NCBI RefSeq assembly: GCF_017086365.1
Contig: NZ_CP070969.1
Location: 5,668,001-5,732,000, forward strand
Direction: 5' to 3'
Length of the DNA stretch: 64,000 nucleotides
From: Paenibacillus tianjinensis
Lineage (GTDB): Bacteria; Bacillota; Bacilli; Paenibacillales; Paenibacillaceae
Part shown: positions 38,664-48,601 of the stretch, in pieces
How the letters are laid out: every line of letters starts with the position of its first letter
How positions within the stretch are numbered: the stretch's first letter is position 1
Translations under genes and position numbers: made by a program
Notes under the pieces: model-generated
What the model was told of the DNA's origin: nothing
What the model saw: only the letters and a program-made list of their open reading frames with translations
Database searches by the model: none

Positions 38664-39554
38664 TTACAGCTTCGCGGCTTTACCGGCCTCACTGTTAATA
38701 ATCTCTTTAAGATAATCCAGCAGACCTTCCTTAAGTTCCTCATGCTGCAGCGCATAATGAATGGTGGTCTGGATAAAGCCCATTTTCTCGCCGACGTCAT
38801 GGCGTCTGCCTTCAAAATCATATGCGATGATCCGTTCCACTTCGCTTAGCCGTGCGATGGCATCTGTAAGCTGGATTTCTCCGCCTACCCCCACCTGCTG
38901 CTCACCTAGCATATCAAAAATACGCGGGGTTAAGATATAACGTCCCAGGATAGCCAGGTTGGACGGTGCATCCTCACGTTTTGGCTTTTCTACCAGCCGG
39001 TTAGCTTTGTAGACACGGTCTGCCAGGGCAGCGCCGTCCACCAGCCCGTAACGGGATACCTCTTCCCAAGGCACTGGCTGAACACCCACGATGGAGGATT
39101 TATATTGGTCATAGACCTCAATCATCTGTTTGAGGCATGGCTTGCCTGATTCGACGATATCGTCACCCAGCAGAACCGCAAAGGGTTCATTGCCGATAAA
39201 TTTGCGGGCACACCAGATGGCATGTCCCAGACCGCGGGGTTCCTTTTGCCGGATGTAATGGATGTCGGCCATCTCGGAGGATTTGCGCACAGATTCGAGC
39301 AGTTCCCACTTCTGTTTCTCCGCCAGGTTGAACTCCAGCTCAAACGAATTATCGAAATGGTCTTCAATCGCGCGCTTGCCCTTCCCGGTTACGATGATAA
39401 TATCCTCGATTCCGGAGGCAACAGCTTCTTCGACAATATATTGAATTGTCGGTTTGTCTACAATCGGCAGCATTTCCTTAGGCATCGCTTTAGTGGCGGG
39501 CAGGAAGCGGGTACCCAGCCCGGCCGCGGGGATAATAGCCTTACGAATCTTCAT
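38664..39554 (-). CDS. galU: UTP-glucose-1-phosphate uridylyltransferase GalU/GtaB
   Basis: Makes UDP-glucose, a donor for glycans, teichoic acids and glycolipids. [20 protein letters not shown] and [20 protein letters not shown] are the family signature; VLLGDDIV holds the metal site, with [20 protein letters not shown] and [10 protein letters not shown] later. The length of 296 residues is normal. AGAAGGAG precedes the ATG. It lies at the edge of the glycan locus on the opposite strand. Confidence 0.95.
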   Translation of the reverse strand: MKIRKAIIPAAGLGTRFLPATKAMPKEMLPIVDKPTIQYIVEEAVASGIEDIIIVTGKGKRAIEDHFDNSFELEFNLAEKQKWELLESVRKSSEMADIHYIRQKEPRGLGHAIWCARKFIGNEPFAVLLGDDIVESGKPCLKQMIEVYDQYKSSIVGVQPVPWEEVSRYGLVDGAALADRVYKANRLVEKPKREDAPSNLAILGRYILTPRIFDMLGEQQVGVGGEIQLTDAIARLSEVERIIAYDFEGRRHDVGEKMGFIQTTIHYALQHEELKEGLLDYLKEIINSEAGKAAKL

Positions 39555-39694
39555 GATATAGCTCCTTCTGTCTGCTTTTAGTTCTTTGCATCCCAGTCTC
39601 CGTAGAAACTTGGCATAATTAAATTCATTATAGCAGTTCAGGAAGTTTTTTGGCAGTAATATTGTTATATATTAGGAGCGGTTACTCTTTATAC

Positions 39695-39752
39695 AAAAAG
39701 AGCCAGGATGCGCACAGGCGCAGCTAATATGCCCCTGAGTCACCCTGACTCT
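39695..39752 (-). terminator. Terminator after the U32 peptidase gene
   Basis: On the minus strand AGAGTCAGG pairs with CCTGGCTCT (one G-T pair), followed by TTTTT. It lies about 50 bases past the stop at 39801. Confidence 0.7.
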
Positions 39753-39800
39753 GTATAATAATTTGTACTCTTTCAAAAAATTCTGGCAAGCTGCCGGACT

Positions 39801-42320
39801 CTACTTGGCATTCACCAATTGTCCGCGTGTAACACCAAGCTGGTTAGTAGCCTTGAGGCTCTTCCAGACTTGAGTGCCGGAGATTTCACCGCGCAGCGCA
39901 CGGGTGTAAAGACTGATGACCTCAGCCACCTGCTCGGGGGTTTCTTCCAGAAACTCCACCCGGAAGGAGGAGACGCCCAGCTCACGGAAATTGTTCAGGT
40001 ATTCCGCACCGGACTGTTCCACGGCGTTATAAACAGTGTTGCGGCAGCCTTCGTCTACACGGACAGGATGGGACATCCCAATCCGGTCCTGCAGGGAAGC
40101 ACGGTGCTCCTCGCAAGGGCGGCCGCAGTTCGTGTAGTTCGTGCCTTCACTCATAAAGGTACAGTATACGCAATGCTCGGTATGGAACATCGGCAGATGC
40201 TGATGAATCACGACCTCCATGCGAGAGGTATCGCTGTGCTCGAGCAGATCCACCATTTGCTGAATGTTCAGGTCATAGGACGGCGTCACTGTGTCTAATC
40301 CTGAGTTCAGGAACAGCTCTACCGCTTTATGGTTGGCGATATTCAGCGAGAAGTCGCCGATCAGGCGGGGATGCACGGCATCCGGCTGCTCCATGCGGCG
40401 TTTGAGATAGTAATACAGCGCGCCTGTATTACGCACCAGCACCGCATCCGGTTCCAAGCGCAGGATGTTGGCGTGGTAGCCATTCTCGCCCGGCATATGG
40501 ATACGCGGCGTGGCCAGCGCAATACTGGCCCCCGCAGCCCGTACAGCGTCCACCGCTGCCGGGAACTGCTTGATGAACTCGAAGTCGGCGTAAATGCTTG
40601 TTACGCCGGCTTCGAGCGCAGCCTGCACCTGCGGCAGGCTGCGGCATAGCGCGGTGAGCTCCGCCTCACCGCGCGGGCCTGCGGCGCCTCTGCGGAAGGC
40701 GTCGCCGTAAACCTCTACCGCCCGTTTCACATAGACGGGCGGTTTCGGGCGCTCGCCGGCAAGCAGCTCCACCGCCTGGCGGCGGATGCTGTTCAACTCG
40801 CGCATAGGCACGATTACGTCGCCTTCCAGCTGCGACTCGAGCGCCTCAAGCTGGAACACGGTCCCGCCCAGGCGGCCGAATTGTTCTTCCAGCAGGGCGG
40901 CATCCATCGGACGCTTCTGCGCGGTTTCCAGCAGCAGCTCCGAATCCACGCGGACCGTGACGTTCTTCTGAACATCGGTCCACCAGGTGGAGAGCGGCTC
41001 GCCTACGCGGCCCTCTACCTTCACCTGAACCGGGAAGACCCGGTAGGGCTTTTCGGTTTCGTAGGACTGGCGCAGCGCCTTGTCAAGCGCCGGGTCATTG
41101 GTCTTCCAGATGCGGTCGCCGACATGCAGGCGGCGCAGATCAACATCGTTGCGTCCCGGTACGATGTCTACGATCCAGCCTTCTCCGGCTTCGCCCTCCA
41201 GCTTCACACCTTTGCGGCGCAGATCATACACGCGGCCGCCTTCTTCTTTTTTCGTCGGATCACCGGCATCGAACACAATACCGTCTCCGCGTTTGAGCGG
41301 AGCATGAATCCGGCAGACAACACCGTCACGCAGAATCTGCTCGACCGTTCCCATGTACACACCGCGGCTTTTTGGAAAAGTTCCATCCACCAGCTTTTTA
41401 TTGTTCGTGCCTTCCAGGAAGCCATGCGTGAAGCCGCGGGAGAAGCTCTGCTGCAGCTCACGGATATCTTCCTTGGAGGTAGGAGACCAGTTCCCGTCAA
41501 AATAACGGTCGATCGCTTTGCGGTATTTGCTCACCACGTTAGCAACATACTCCGGGCTTTTGAGCCGGCCTTCAATTTTGAAGGAGGTTACGCCCGCTTC
41601 GATCAGCTCAGGCATCAGGTCAATTGCGGCCAGATCTTTTGGAGACAACAGGTAAGTCACATCCCCCATCGGCTTCACTTCACCATCCACCATCAGGTCA
41701 TACGGCAGCCGGCAGGCCTGGGCACATTCTCCGCGGTTCGCAGAACGTCCGCCCCACATTTCCGAAGTCAGGCATTGCCCTGAATAAGATACACACAACG
41801 CACCGTGCACGAACACCTCCATCGGCAGGCGGGCCTGATCCCCAATGGTCTTGATTTGCTTCAGGTTATTTTCACGCCCGAGAACTACGCGCTCCATTCC
41901 CCAGGGCTTCGTGAACTCCACCGCTTCCGGCGAAGTAATGGTCATTTGCGTCGAGCCATGGATCGGGAAGTCCGGAGAAATCTCGCGGATCATTTTGACC
42001 AGCCCCAAATCCTGCACAATCACCGCATCCACCCCCGCATCCACACAGGCATCGATCAGTTCCTTGGCATCGGCGAGCTCGTTTTCAAACACCAGTATAT
42101 TAAAGGTCAAAAAGCCTTTCACTCCATAGCTATGAAGAAACGCCATAATCTCCGGCAGCTCGTCCATACGGAAGTTGTTGGCTCTCGCCCGTGCATTAAA
42201 CTTCTCTACGCCAAAAAAGACAGCATCTGCCCCGTTCGCCACTGCTGCACGCATACAATCCCAGTCACCGGCCGGAGCCAGCAGCTCCACGTCTTCTCTG
42301 CGTATTCCTTGCTCGTTCAT
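39801..42320 (-). CDS. U32 family peptidase-like protein (RlhA/YdcP-type)
   Basis: A large U32 protein of 839 residues. The N-terminal TIM-barrel starts ELLAPAGDWDCMRAAVANGA and carries the family signature EVFVHGALCVSYSGQC with more cysteines (CAQACRLPYDL). A middle collagenase-like domain and a second cysteine set (HCVYC, CGRPCEEH, GCRNTVYN) near the C-terminus follow. Many U32 proteins are not proteases: E. coli RlhA (YdcP) hydroxylates 23S rRNA C2501, and others modify tRNA or ubiquinone using iron-sulfur clusters. The cysteine pattern here favours such an RNA-modifying role, which is inference. GGGAGG precedes the ATG. Confidence 0.87.
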   Translation of the reverse strand: MNEQGIRREDVELLAPAGDWDCMRAAVANGADAVFFGVEKFNARARANNFRMDELPEIMAFLHSYGVKGFLTFNILVFENELADAKELIDACVDAGVDAVIVQDLGLVKMIREISPDFPIHGSTQMTITSPEAVEFTKPWGMERVVLGRENNLKQIKTIGDQARLPMEVFVHGALCVSYSGQCLTSEMWGGRSANRGECAQACRLPYDLMVDGEVKPMGDVTYLLSPKDLAAIDLMPELIEAGVTSFKIEGRLKSPEYVANVVSKYRKAIDRYFDGNWSPTSKEDIRELQQSFSRGFTHGFLEGTNNKKLVDGTFPKSRGVYMGTVEQILRDGVVCRIHAPLKRGDGIVFDAGDPTKKEEGGRVYDLRRKGVKLEGEAGEGWIVDIVPGRNDVDLRRLHVGDRIWKTNDPALDKALRQSYETEKPYRVFPVQVKVEGRVGEPLSTWWTDVQKNVTVRVDSELLLETAQKRPMDAALLEEQFGRLGGTVFQLEALESQLEGDVIVPMRELNSIRRQAVELLAGERPKPPVYVKRAVEVYGDAFRRGAAGPRGEAELTALCRSLPQVQAALEAGVTSIYADFEFIKQFPAAVDAVRAAGASIALATPRIHMPGENGYHANILRLEPDAVLVRNTGALYYYLKRRMEQPDAVHPRLIGDFSLNIANHKAVELFLNSGLDTVTPSYDLNIQQMVDLLEHSDTSRMEVVIHQHLPMFHTEHCVYCTFMSEGTNYTNCGRPCEEHRASLQDRIGMSHPVRVDEGCRNTVYNAVEQSGAEYLNNFRELGVSSFRVEFLEETPEQVAEVISLYTRALRGEISGTQVWKSLKATNQLGVTRGQLVNAK

Positions 42321-42436
42321 TTATATCCTCCCAAACCGCTGGTTCGCGGATCTTTTCCAAATCTTTAACTTATTAATTGTATCAAATATCACAACACTGC
42401 GCCATCGGTTTACCAACATTTGATCGCCTAATGCTA

Positions 42437-42481
42437 AAAAGACACCTTTGTCCACGCCGGCAGCGTTTAAAGGAGTCTTTT
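42437..42481 (-). terminator. Terminator after the small membrane protein gene
   Basis: AAAAGACACCTTT at 42437-42449 pairs with AAAGGAGTCTTTT at 42469-42481 with one mismatch. It lies about 50 bases past the stop at 42534. Confidence 0.75.
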
Positions 42482-42533
42482 GAACAGCAAGATCTGCAAT
42501 TGTTCAGGAATTTCATTGAAAACAGTGTTAACG

Positions 42534-42743
42534 TCAGCTTAACCAGTTCATAATCATCGCATAATCGGAAACGGCAAATACCAGCAGGCTCACCACACCG
42601 AAGGCAATCGCAAACTTGTTCTTCTGGGGAGCACGGAGCAGCCGGAAGACACCGACAAAGATCAGGATGGTGAACATAATCATAAAAAGATCGAAGGTAT
42701 GAAATTTAGACGGTTCTTGCACAGCAGCTTCTGCAAGCAGCAT
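42534..42743 (-). CDS. Small membrane protein, DUF2759-like
   Basis: A 69-residue protein with two predicted membrane segments (about 19-36 and 44-63) joined by a short basic loop (RLLRAPQKNK). It resembles the small DUF2759 proteins of Bacillaceae. A good AGGAGG lies seven bases before the ATG and a terminator follows, which support a real gene. Function unknown. Confidence 0.72.
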   Translation of the reverse strand: MLLAEAAVQEPSKFHTFDLFMIMFTILIFVGVFRLLRAPQKNKFAIAFGVVSLLVFAVSDYAMIMNWLS

Positions 42744-43139
42744 GGCATTACCTCCTCAAAAGTGTTGTCAAGCAAGGTCCTCTAATCCATATCTCCCTCT
42801 ATGTTATCGCTACCAATTGCCTGGCGCAATAGGAAATCCGCAAAAAATCGGTAAATGTCACAAGAAATATTTTTCACGGCTGTTTTCAGCCCTCAAAATA
42901 TGAATAATCTCATTGACGAAGAAACAAACAATCCTCATCCAAGTAAAAATCCCATCGAAGTGTTATTGAACTATCAGCAGGACCTAATGAAGCCATAAAG
43001 AATCGTTATATCGTTTGCTACAACTCTCACAGCCTGTTCTTAGGCTCTTATGTTACCATCGAGCATAATATCTCAGGAATACTACCGGAATTCATGCAAT
43101 ATCACTAAAGGGGAATCCTGGAAGAGAGGAAGTTATACG
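42744..43139. other. Intergenic region between divergent genes
   Basis: Some 400 bases without a convincing gene. It must hold the promoters of the small membrane protein (left) and of the nitrite/sulfite reductase (right). The reading frame of the reductase stays open back to 43050, but only the ATG at 43140 has a ribosome site. I see no riboswitch here. Confidence 0.5.
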
Positions 43140-44771
43140 ATGGCTTACGAACCGGTTTGGAGTGCTAATCCAGAAAAACTGAGCAAATTCGAATTTGTTA
43201 AACTGCAGAAAGACGGGCTGGACATCATCCGCACCATACTAGAAAAATATGCCCTGGAGGGCTTTGATTCCATCCCTGCTGACGAGCTTGATCTTTTTAA
43301 GTGGGCGGGGGTATATCAGCAAAAGCCGCGAAACGGCCATTTCATGATGCGTGTCCGTATTAATACCGGAATTATGACCTCTGATCAGGCAAGAGCCATT
43401 GCCGAGATCGCCCGATTGTACGGGCGGGGGCTGATTGACGTAACCACCCGGCAGGCTGTCCAGTTTCATTGGCTGACTGTGGAGAACTTCCCTGATATTT
43501 TCCGGAGGCTTGAGGCCGCTTCGCTCTATTCCTATGAAGCCTGCGGTGATTGTCCGCGGACCATCGTGGGTAATCCGCTGGCGGGAATCGACAAGGACGA
43601 GCTGTTCGATACGACTGCCATCGTGGAGCAGTTGAATGATTTCTTCATGCTGAACCGGGATTTTTCCAACCTGCCCCGTAAATTCAAGCTGTCCGTCTCC
43701 GCCAATTACTATAACAATGGACAAGCTGAAATCAACGATCTGTCGTTTACCCCGGCTGTCAAAATCATTGATGGACAAGAAACTGCCGGGTTCCATGTGA
43801 TGGTGGGCGGCGGACTCTCCGCAAAACCGCATCTGGCGCAAAAACTAGATGTATTCGTCAAACCGGAAGAGGCGCTCAAGGTCGCTTCCGGAGTTGTGAC
43901 ACTGTTCCGTGATTACGGCTACCGTGAAAAACGCCATCATTCCCGGCTGAAGTTTCTCGTTGCCGATTGGGGTGCTGAGAAATTTAAGGAAAAGCTGTTT
44001 GAAGTGATTGGTGAGCTGCCTGCACGCGGCGAAGACAAAACGCTAGGCTGGCAGGCCGCTTATTTCGACGGTGTACATCCGCAGCGCCAGGAAGGGCTGA
44101 GCTATGTCGGGCTGAACGTTCCGGTTGGACGGCTGAACAGCGATGAGCTTAATCAATTAGCGGATTTGGCTGATTCCTATGGTGAGGGTAAAATCCGCAC
44201 AACCATGTCGCAAAATATCATTCTCAGCGGCATCCCGAATAATAAACTCCCCGAGCTTCTCCAGGCACCAGTACTGCAGAGGTTATCCCCGGTGGCCAAA
44301 AACTTCATCAGCCGCACCGTTTCCTGCACCGGTAATGAATTTTGCAATTTGGCACTCGTGGAAACGAAAGAGCGTGCTGTAAGTGTAGCTGAATATCTTG
44401 ATGAGCGGCTGCAGCTGGAGGAGAAGCTGCGGATTCATTTCATCGGCTGTCCGAACGGCTGCGGACAAAAGCATGTCGCCGATATCGGCCTGCAGGGCTC
44501 TCTGATCAAAACACCGGAAGGTATGGTGGATGCCTTCGACATTGCGATCGGAGGAACCCTGGGCACTGGCGATCAAGGGCCGGCGGCCCAGTTTACCCGC
44601 CCCTTAAAAGGCCGGGTAAAGGGGGAACGGGTAGGTCCGGTTCTGGAGCAGCTGATTACTTTTTACAGTGAGCAGCGGAGTGAGACGGAGAACTTCCATT
44701 CCTTTGTTGAACGTGTTGGTATTCCCGTCATTCAGGAGCAGTTCACGGCGATTTTGGCCGCTGAGGCTTGA
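43140..44771 (+). CDS. Sirohaem nitrite/sulfite reductase (NirA/Sir type)
   Basis: A ferredoxin-type six-electron reductase of 543 residues with the duplicated nitrite/sulfite reductase layout. The first half has TRQAVQFHWLTVEN and CGDCPRTIVGNPLAG. The second has the cysteines that hold the [4Fe-4S]-sirohaem centre, CTGNEFCNLALVE and IGCPNGCGQKHVADIGLQG. The start at 43140 follows AGAGGAAG by eight bases. It stands alone here, with no sulfate or nitrate assimilation genes beside it, so sulfite versus nitrite cannot be decided from context. In many Paenibacillus relatives such single-gene enzymes serve sulfite reduction. Confidence 0.88.
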   Translation: MAYEPVWSANPEKLSKFEFVKLQKDGLDIIRTILEKYALEGFDSIPADELDLFKWAGVYQQKPRNGHFMMRVRINTGIMTSDQARAIAEIARLYGRGLIDVTTRQAVQFHWLTVENFPDIFRRLEAASLYSYEACGDCPRTIVGNPLAGIDKDELFDTTAIVEQLNDFFMLNRDFSNLPRKFKLSVSANYYNNGQAEINDLSFTPAVKIIDGQETAGFHVMVGGGLSAKPHLAQKLDVFVKPEEALKVASGVVTLFRDYGYREKRHHSRLKFLVADWGAEKFKEKLFEVIGELPARGEDKTLGWQAAYFDGVHPQRQEGLSYVGLNVPVGRLNSDELNQLADLADSYGEGKIRTTMSQNIILSGIPNNKLPELLQAPVLQRLSPVAKNFISRTVSCTGNEFCNLALVETKERAVSVAEYLDERLQLEEKLRIHFIGCPNGCGQKHVADIGLQGSLIKTPEGMVDAFDIAIGGTLGTGDQGPAAQFTRPLKGRVKGERVGPVLEQLITFYSEQRSETENFHSFVERVGIPVIQEQFTAILAAEA

Positions 44772-44926
44772 AGCTAGCTAAGTTAAGTAAGCTAAGTTAT
44801 GTTAGAGCACTTTAAATAATCCTTGTTAATTCATGCAAGCTAGACCGTGCATTTAAGTACTTTCATGAAGGACAGTAATTATTGGACTGAACATATTGAA
44901 ATGCACACAATTATAAGCACAAAAAG

Positions 44927-44959
44927 CACGCCGCATGCGGGATGACCGCGTGCGGCGTG
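44927..44959. terminator. GC-rich terminator-like hairpin
   Basis: CACGCCGCATGCGG at 44927-44940 pairs with CCGCGTGCGGCGTG at 44946-44959 with a five-base loop. A run of A before it gives TTTTT on the minus strand, so it could end uvrA transcripts some 300 bases past the gene. It could also serve the reductase gene. Confidence 0.65.
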
Positions 44960-44984
44960 TTCTGGTTTGGATGGCTGGTTGCTA

Positions 44985-45180
44985 TTATAGGGAAATTCTC
45001 CACTTAATATGACCTAATCTGGTTCCAGGCCGAAGTAGCGGGAAAAAGTCCAACTAAATCTTCCGGTTCAAAGCTATTTGGCAACTATAGGGTGATTTAA
45101 ATGGAGCTTTTCCACCTAAATCCTCCAAAAGTACGGAAACGAACAAATTAGTTTGCTTTTTTCCACCTGTTCGCCCTTCG
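44985..45180. repeat. Degenerate intergenic repeat modules
   Basis: Four diverged copies of a short module (GGA or GGG, A/T run, TCCACCTAAATC-like core) start near 44991, 45040, 45103 and 45154, spaced 49-63 bases. The clearest is GGAGCTTTTCCACCTAAATC at 45103. No gene is seen in the whole 44772-45256 gap. It looks like a decayed array of a dispersed intergenic repeat. Confidence 0.55.
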
Positions 45181-45256
45181 TTCGGTCAAGCAACCTTTAA
45201 AGGAGAACCTACACACTGAAGCTGCACCATACATTACCCCGTAACAGTATAAGCTA

Positions 45257-48130
45257 CTATACGGTTTCCGACGTTTGCAGCTCCATGGCCTCCGTCCGCT
45301 CTGTATCACGGATCAAGATTGGCTTCAGATATCTGCCGGTATAGGACTCTTCAACGGTAATCAGCTTCTCCGGGGTTCCGGTTGCCAGCACTGTCCCGCC
45401 GCCGCTGCCGCCTTCAGGACCCATATCGATGATGTAATCTGCCGTTTTGATTACGTCGAGATTATGTTCAATGACCAGAACCGATTCACCGGAGTCCACG
45501 AGTCGATGCAGCACCTCCAGCAGACGGCCGATGTCGTCGACATGCAGCCCTGTAGTCGGTTCATCCAGGATATAAAGCGTCTTGCCTGTGCTGCGGCGGT
45601 ACAGCTCGGAGGCCAGCTTTACGCGCTGGGCTTCTCCGCCGGACAATGTCGTTCCGGGCTGGCCGATATTGATATACCCAAGGCCCACATCCAGCAGCGT
45701 CTGCATTTTGCGGTGGATACGCGGAATGTTCTTGAAGAACTCGGTGGCATCCTCTACCGTCATCTCCAGCACATCCGCAATGCTCTTGCCTTTATATTTA
45801 ACTTCCAATGTCTCCCGGTTATAACGTTTGCCTTTGCACACTTCACAAGGTACATACACATCCGGCAGGAAATGCATTTCAATCTTAATGATTCCGTCTC
45901 CACGGCAAGCCTCACAGCGTCCGCCCTTCACGTTAAAGCTGAACCGGCCTTTTTGGAAGCCGCGAACCTTGGCCTCATTGGTCTTCGAGAACAGATCACG
46001 GATATCGTCGAACACGCCGGTATAGGTTGCCGGGTTCGAGCGCGGAGTACGGCCAATCGGCGACTGGTCGATCTCAATAACCTTATCCAGGTTCTCCAGA
46101 CCGCGGATTTCCTTGTGCAGACCCGGACGGACCTTCACTGCTCTATTCAACTGCCGGGCCAGACTCTTATAGAGAATCTCGTTGACCAGAGAGGATTTGC
46201 CTGAACCGGACACGCCGGTCACGGCCGTAAACACACCCAGCGGGATCTTCACGTTGACGTTCTTCAGGTTGTTCTCTTTGGCTCCGCGGATCTCGATCCA
46301 GCGGTCATCGGTCGGCCGCCGCTTGGAGGTAACCGGAATGAACTTGCGTCCGCTCAAATACTCCCCGGTCAAGGAGTTCGGATCATTCATAATCTCCTGT
46401 GGTGTGCCTTGGGCAATCACGTTCCCGCCGTGAATCCCTGCACCCGGGCCGATATCTATAATATAGTCAGCAGCCATCATCGTATCCTCATCATGTTCAA
46501 CCACGATTAGGGTATTGCCGAGATCGCGCATATGCGCGAGTGTGGAGATCAGCCGGTCGTTATCCCGTTGATGCAAGCCGATACTGGGCTCGTCCAGAAT
46601 GTACAGAACGCCCATTAGACTGGAGCCGATCTGGGTAGCAAGCCTAATCCGCTGGGCTTCTCCGCCTGACAATGATCCCGCCGCACGACTGAGCGTCAGA
46701 TAATTCAGACCCACATTGACCAGGAAGCCAAGCCGGCTGCTGATCTCTTTGAGGATGAGATGGGCAATTGCCGTCTCTTTCTCATTCAGTACAAGACCCT
46801 CAAAAAATTCTTGGCAGTCGCCAATAGAAAGATCCGTCACATCGGCCACATTGCGCTCATTGATCGTAACAGCGAGAATTTCCTTCTTCAGGCGTTTGCC
46901 CTTGCAGACATGACAAGGCTTGGCACTCATGAAGCCTTCGATAAATTCACGGATTCCCTCAGAAGCCGTGTCCCGGTAGCGCCGTTCCAGATTAGGAATA
47001 ATTCCTTCAAAGGCAACCAGCGCATCCTTCTTCTGGCCAAAGTCGTTCTCATACCGGAAGCGGATCTTCTCGCTGCCCGTTCCGTGCAGCAGCTTATTCA
47101 TCTGTTCAGGTGTCAGCGTGCTTACCGGAACATTCTGCGGAATCTTAAAATGCTCGCAGACCGACTTGAGAAACTGCGGATAATAATTAGAGGTGCTGCC
47201 GGTCCAGGCCAGAAAAGCACCTTCTTCGATCGATTTCTCCGGGTCAGGAATCAGCAGGTCCGGATCGACAACCATATTCATCCCCAGACCATCACATTCC
47301 GGGCAGGCCCCGAAAGGACTGTTGAAGGAGAACATCCGCGGGGCCAGCTCCTCAATACTGAAGCCGCACACCGGGCAGGCAAAATTCGAACTGAACAGCA
47401 GCTCCTCCTGGCCGATAATATCCACCAGAATTTGACCGCCGGACAGCTTGAGTGCGGTTTCGAGGGAGTCGGTCAAGCGGGTCTGTACATCGTCCTTAAT
47501 GACGATACGGTCTACTACAACTTCTATGGTATGCTTCTTATTTTTCTCGAGCTCAATCTCTTCCGTAACTTCACGCAGCTCTCCATCGACACGCACACGA
47601 ACGAAGCCCTGCTTCGAGATGTCGCTGAACAGGCCTTTATGCTCGCCTTTGCGTCCGGAAATGACCGGTGCCAGAATCTGCAGCCGCGTCTTCTCGGGAT
47701 ACTGCATAATCCGGTCGACCATCTGCTCCACGGTCTGCGATGTAATTTCAATGCCGTGATCCGGGCAATGCGGATGTCCGATCCGGGCAAACAGCAGGCG
47801 CAGATAATCGTAAATCTCCGTTACCGTCCCTACCGTCGAGCGCGGGTTACGGCTCGTAGTCTTCTGGTCAATCGAAATGGCCGGGGACAAGCCATCGATG
47901 GAATCAACATCGGGCTTCTCCATCTGACCCAGGAACTGGCGGGCATAAGCCGAGAGGGACTCCACATAACGCCGCTGTCCCTCGGCATAGATCGTATCGA
48001 ACGCAAGCGATGATTTGCCGGAGCCGCTAAGTCCCGTCAGCACAACGAAGCGGTCCCGCGGAATCGTTACGTCAATGTTCTTGAGATTGTGCGCCCTCGC
48101 GCCTTTGATTACTATGTTTTCGTTCGCCAA
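45257..48130 (-). CDS. uvrA: Excinuclease ABC subunit A, UvrA
   Basis: Damage-recognition ATPase of nucleotide excision repair; 957 residues, the usual length. Two ABC cassettes: [20 protein letters not shown] first, [14 protein letters not shown] second. The signatures are [20 protein letters not shown] and [14 protein letters not shown], and the Walker B regions are [14 protein letters not shown] and [14 protein letters not shown]. Zinc-finger cysteines (CPVCGFSI... and [17 protein letters not shown]) are intact. The start is a TTG at 48130 with AGGAGG eight bases upstream. It follows uvrB in the same direction after a repeat-filled gap. Confidence 0.97.
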   Translation of the reverse strand: MANENIVIKGARAHNLKNIDVTIPRDRFVVLTGLSGSGKSSLAFDTIYAEGQRRYVESLSAYARQFLGQMEKPDVDSIDGLSPAISIDQKTTSRNPRSTVGTVTEIYDYLRLLFARIGHPHCPDHGIEITSQTVEQMVDRIMQYPEKTRLQILAPVISGRKGEHKGLFSDISKQGFVRVRVDGELREVTEEIELEKNKKHTIEVVVDRIVIKDDVQTRLTDSLETALKLSGGQILVDIIGQEELLFSSNFACPVCGFSIEELAPRMFSFNSPFGACPECDGLGMNMVVDPDLLIPDPEKSIEEGAFLAWTGSTSNYYPQFLKSVCEHFKIPQNVPVSTLTPEQMNKLLHGTGSEKIRFRYENDFGQKKDALVAFEGIIPNLERRYRDTASEGIREFIEGFMSAKPCHVCKGKRLKKEILAVTINERNVADVTDLSIGDCQEFFEGLVLNEKETAIAHLILKEISSRLGFLVNVGLNYLTLSRAAGSLSGGEAQRIRLATQIGSSLMGVLYILDEPSIGLHQRDNDRLISTLAHMRDLGNTLIVVEHDEDTMMAADYIIDIGPGAGIHGGNVIAQGTPQEIMNDPNSLTGEYLSGRKFIPVTSKRRPTDDRWIEIRGAKENNLKNVNVKIPLGVFTAVTGVSGSGKSSLVNEILYKSLARQLNRAVKVRPGLHKEIRGLENLDKVIEIDQSPIGRTPRSNPATYTGVFDDIRDLFSKTNEAKVRGFQKGRFSFNVKGGRCEACRGDGIIKIEMHFLPDVYVPCEVCKGKRYNRETLEVKYKGKSIADVLEMTVEDATEFFKNIPRIHRKMQTLLDVGLGYINIGQPGTTLSGGEAQRVKLASELYRRSTGKTLYILDEPTTGLHVDDIGRLLEVLHRLVDSGESVLVIEHNLDVIKTADYIIDMGPEGGSGGGTVLATGTPEKLITVEESYTGRYLKPILIRDTERTEAMELQTSETV

Positions 48131-48195
48131 CGGTAAAACCTCCTAATTGAAATACTTAAAGAAATTTTTATGAAAAATTTTCGATCCCTCCCAAA

Positions 48196-48233
48196 CCCTC
48201 CCTTCCAAGGGAGGGCCCCAAGGGCTGCGCCCT
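48196..48233. repeat. Hairpin cluster downstream of the tandem repeats
   Basis: CCCTCCCTTCCAAGGGAGGG at 48196-48215 is a near-perfect palindrome, followed by a second small stem (AGGGCTGCGCCCT at 48221-48233). It lies between uvrB and uvrA and looks like a dispersed Paenibacillus-type intergenic repeat. It could weaken read-through into uvrA. Confidence 0.55.
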
Positions 48234-48299
48234 CTGGACACCCGCAAGGGTTGACGAAGGAGAGGGGTGGATGGACTTAGTTACGTTGGTGCTAGGAGC

Positions 48300-48540
48300 G
48301 CTTATCCCTTCGGGACCGCTGGAATGCAGACGCTCCGGCGGCTGTCCCTTCGGGATGCGCTAACTGACAACTGCGGCTGTCCCTTCGGGATACGCTAACT
48401 GCTTAACTGCGGCTGTCCCTTCGGGATGCGCTAACTGCTTAACAGCAGCTGTCCCTTCGGGATGCGCTAACTGCTTAACTGCGGCTGTCCCTTCGGGAGG
48501 CGCTAACTGACAACTGCCTGTCCCTTCGGGAGGCGTAGAC
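48300..48540. repeat. 36-base tandem repeat array between uvrB and uvrA
   Basis: Six units built on GGCTGTCCCTTCGGGATGCG plus a variable CTAACTGCTTAACTGC-type tail start near 48340, 48375, 48411, 48447, 48483 and 48517 (period 34-36). A looser copy lies at about 48303. Each unit holds a TCCC-TTC-GGGA mini-hairpin. Because the core period is 36, one minus-strand frame stays open and would encode repeated HPEGTAAVKQLA. It has no ribosome site, so I do not call it a gene. Confidence 0.85.
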
Positions 48541-48601
48541 ACTTTATCTAAAAAGAACGGCGTGGGAAGCGCCGTTCCGGTTCGTACTTGGAAGTATTGC
48601 T

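Noticed and set aside
43050..43139. Thirty extra N-terminal codons on the nitrite/sulfite reductase
   Set aside because: The extension lacks a ribosome site and family similarity, and the ATG at 43140 has both.
44927..44959. tRNA or small RNA gene at the GC-rich hairpin
   Set aside because: A single stem with a five-base loop and no cloverleaf; it fits a terminator.
46760..48013. Long open frame of 417 codons on the plus strand inside uvrA
   Set aside because: It is fully antisense to uvrA, whose motifs are complete. The product looks like no known family, and the frame is a by-product of GC-rich coding sequence.
48300..48540. CRISPR-like array
   Set aside because: The units are contiguous 36-base tandem repeats without unique spacers, and no cas genes are nearby.
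48360..48542. Minus-strand frame encoding PEGT repeats
   Set aside because: Produced by the 36-base tandem repeat; no ribosome site and no start outside the array.
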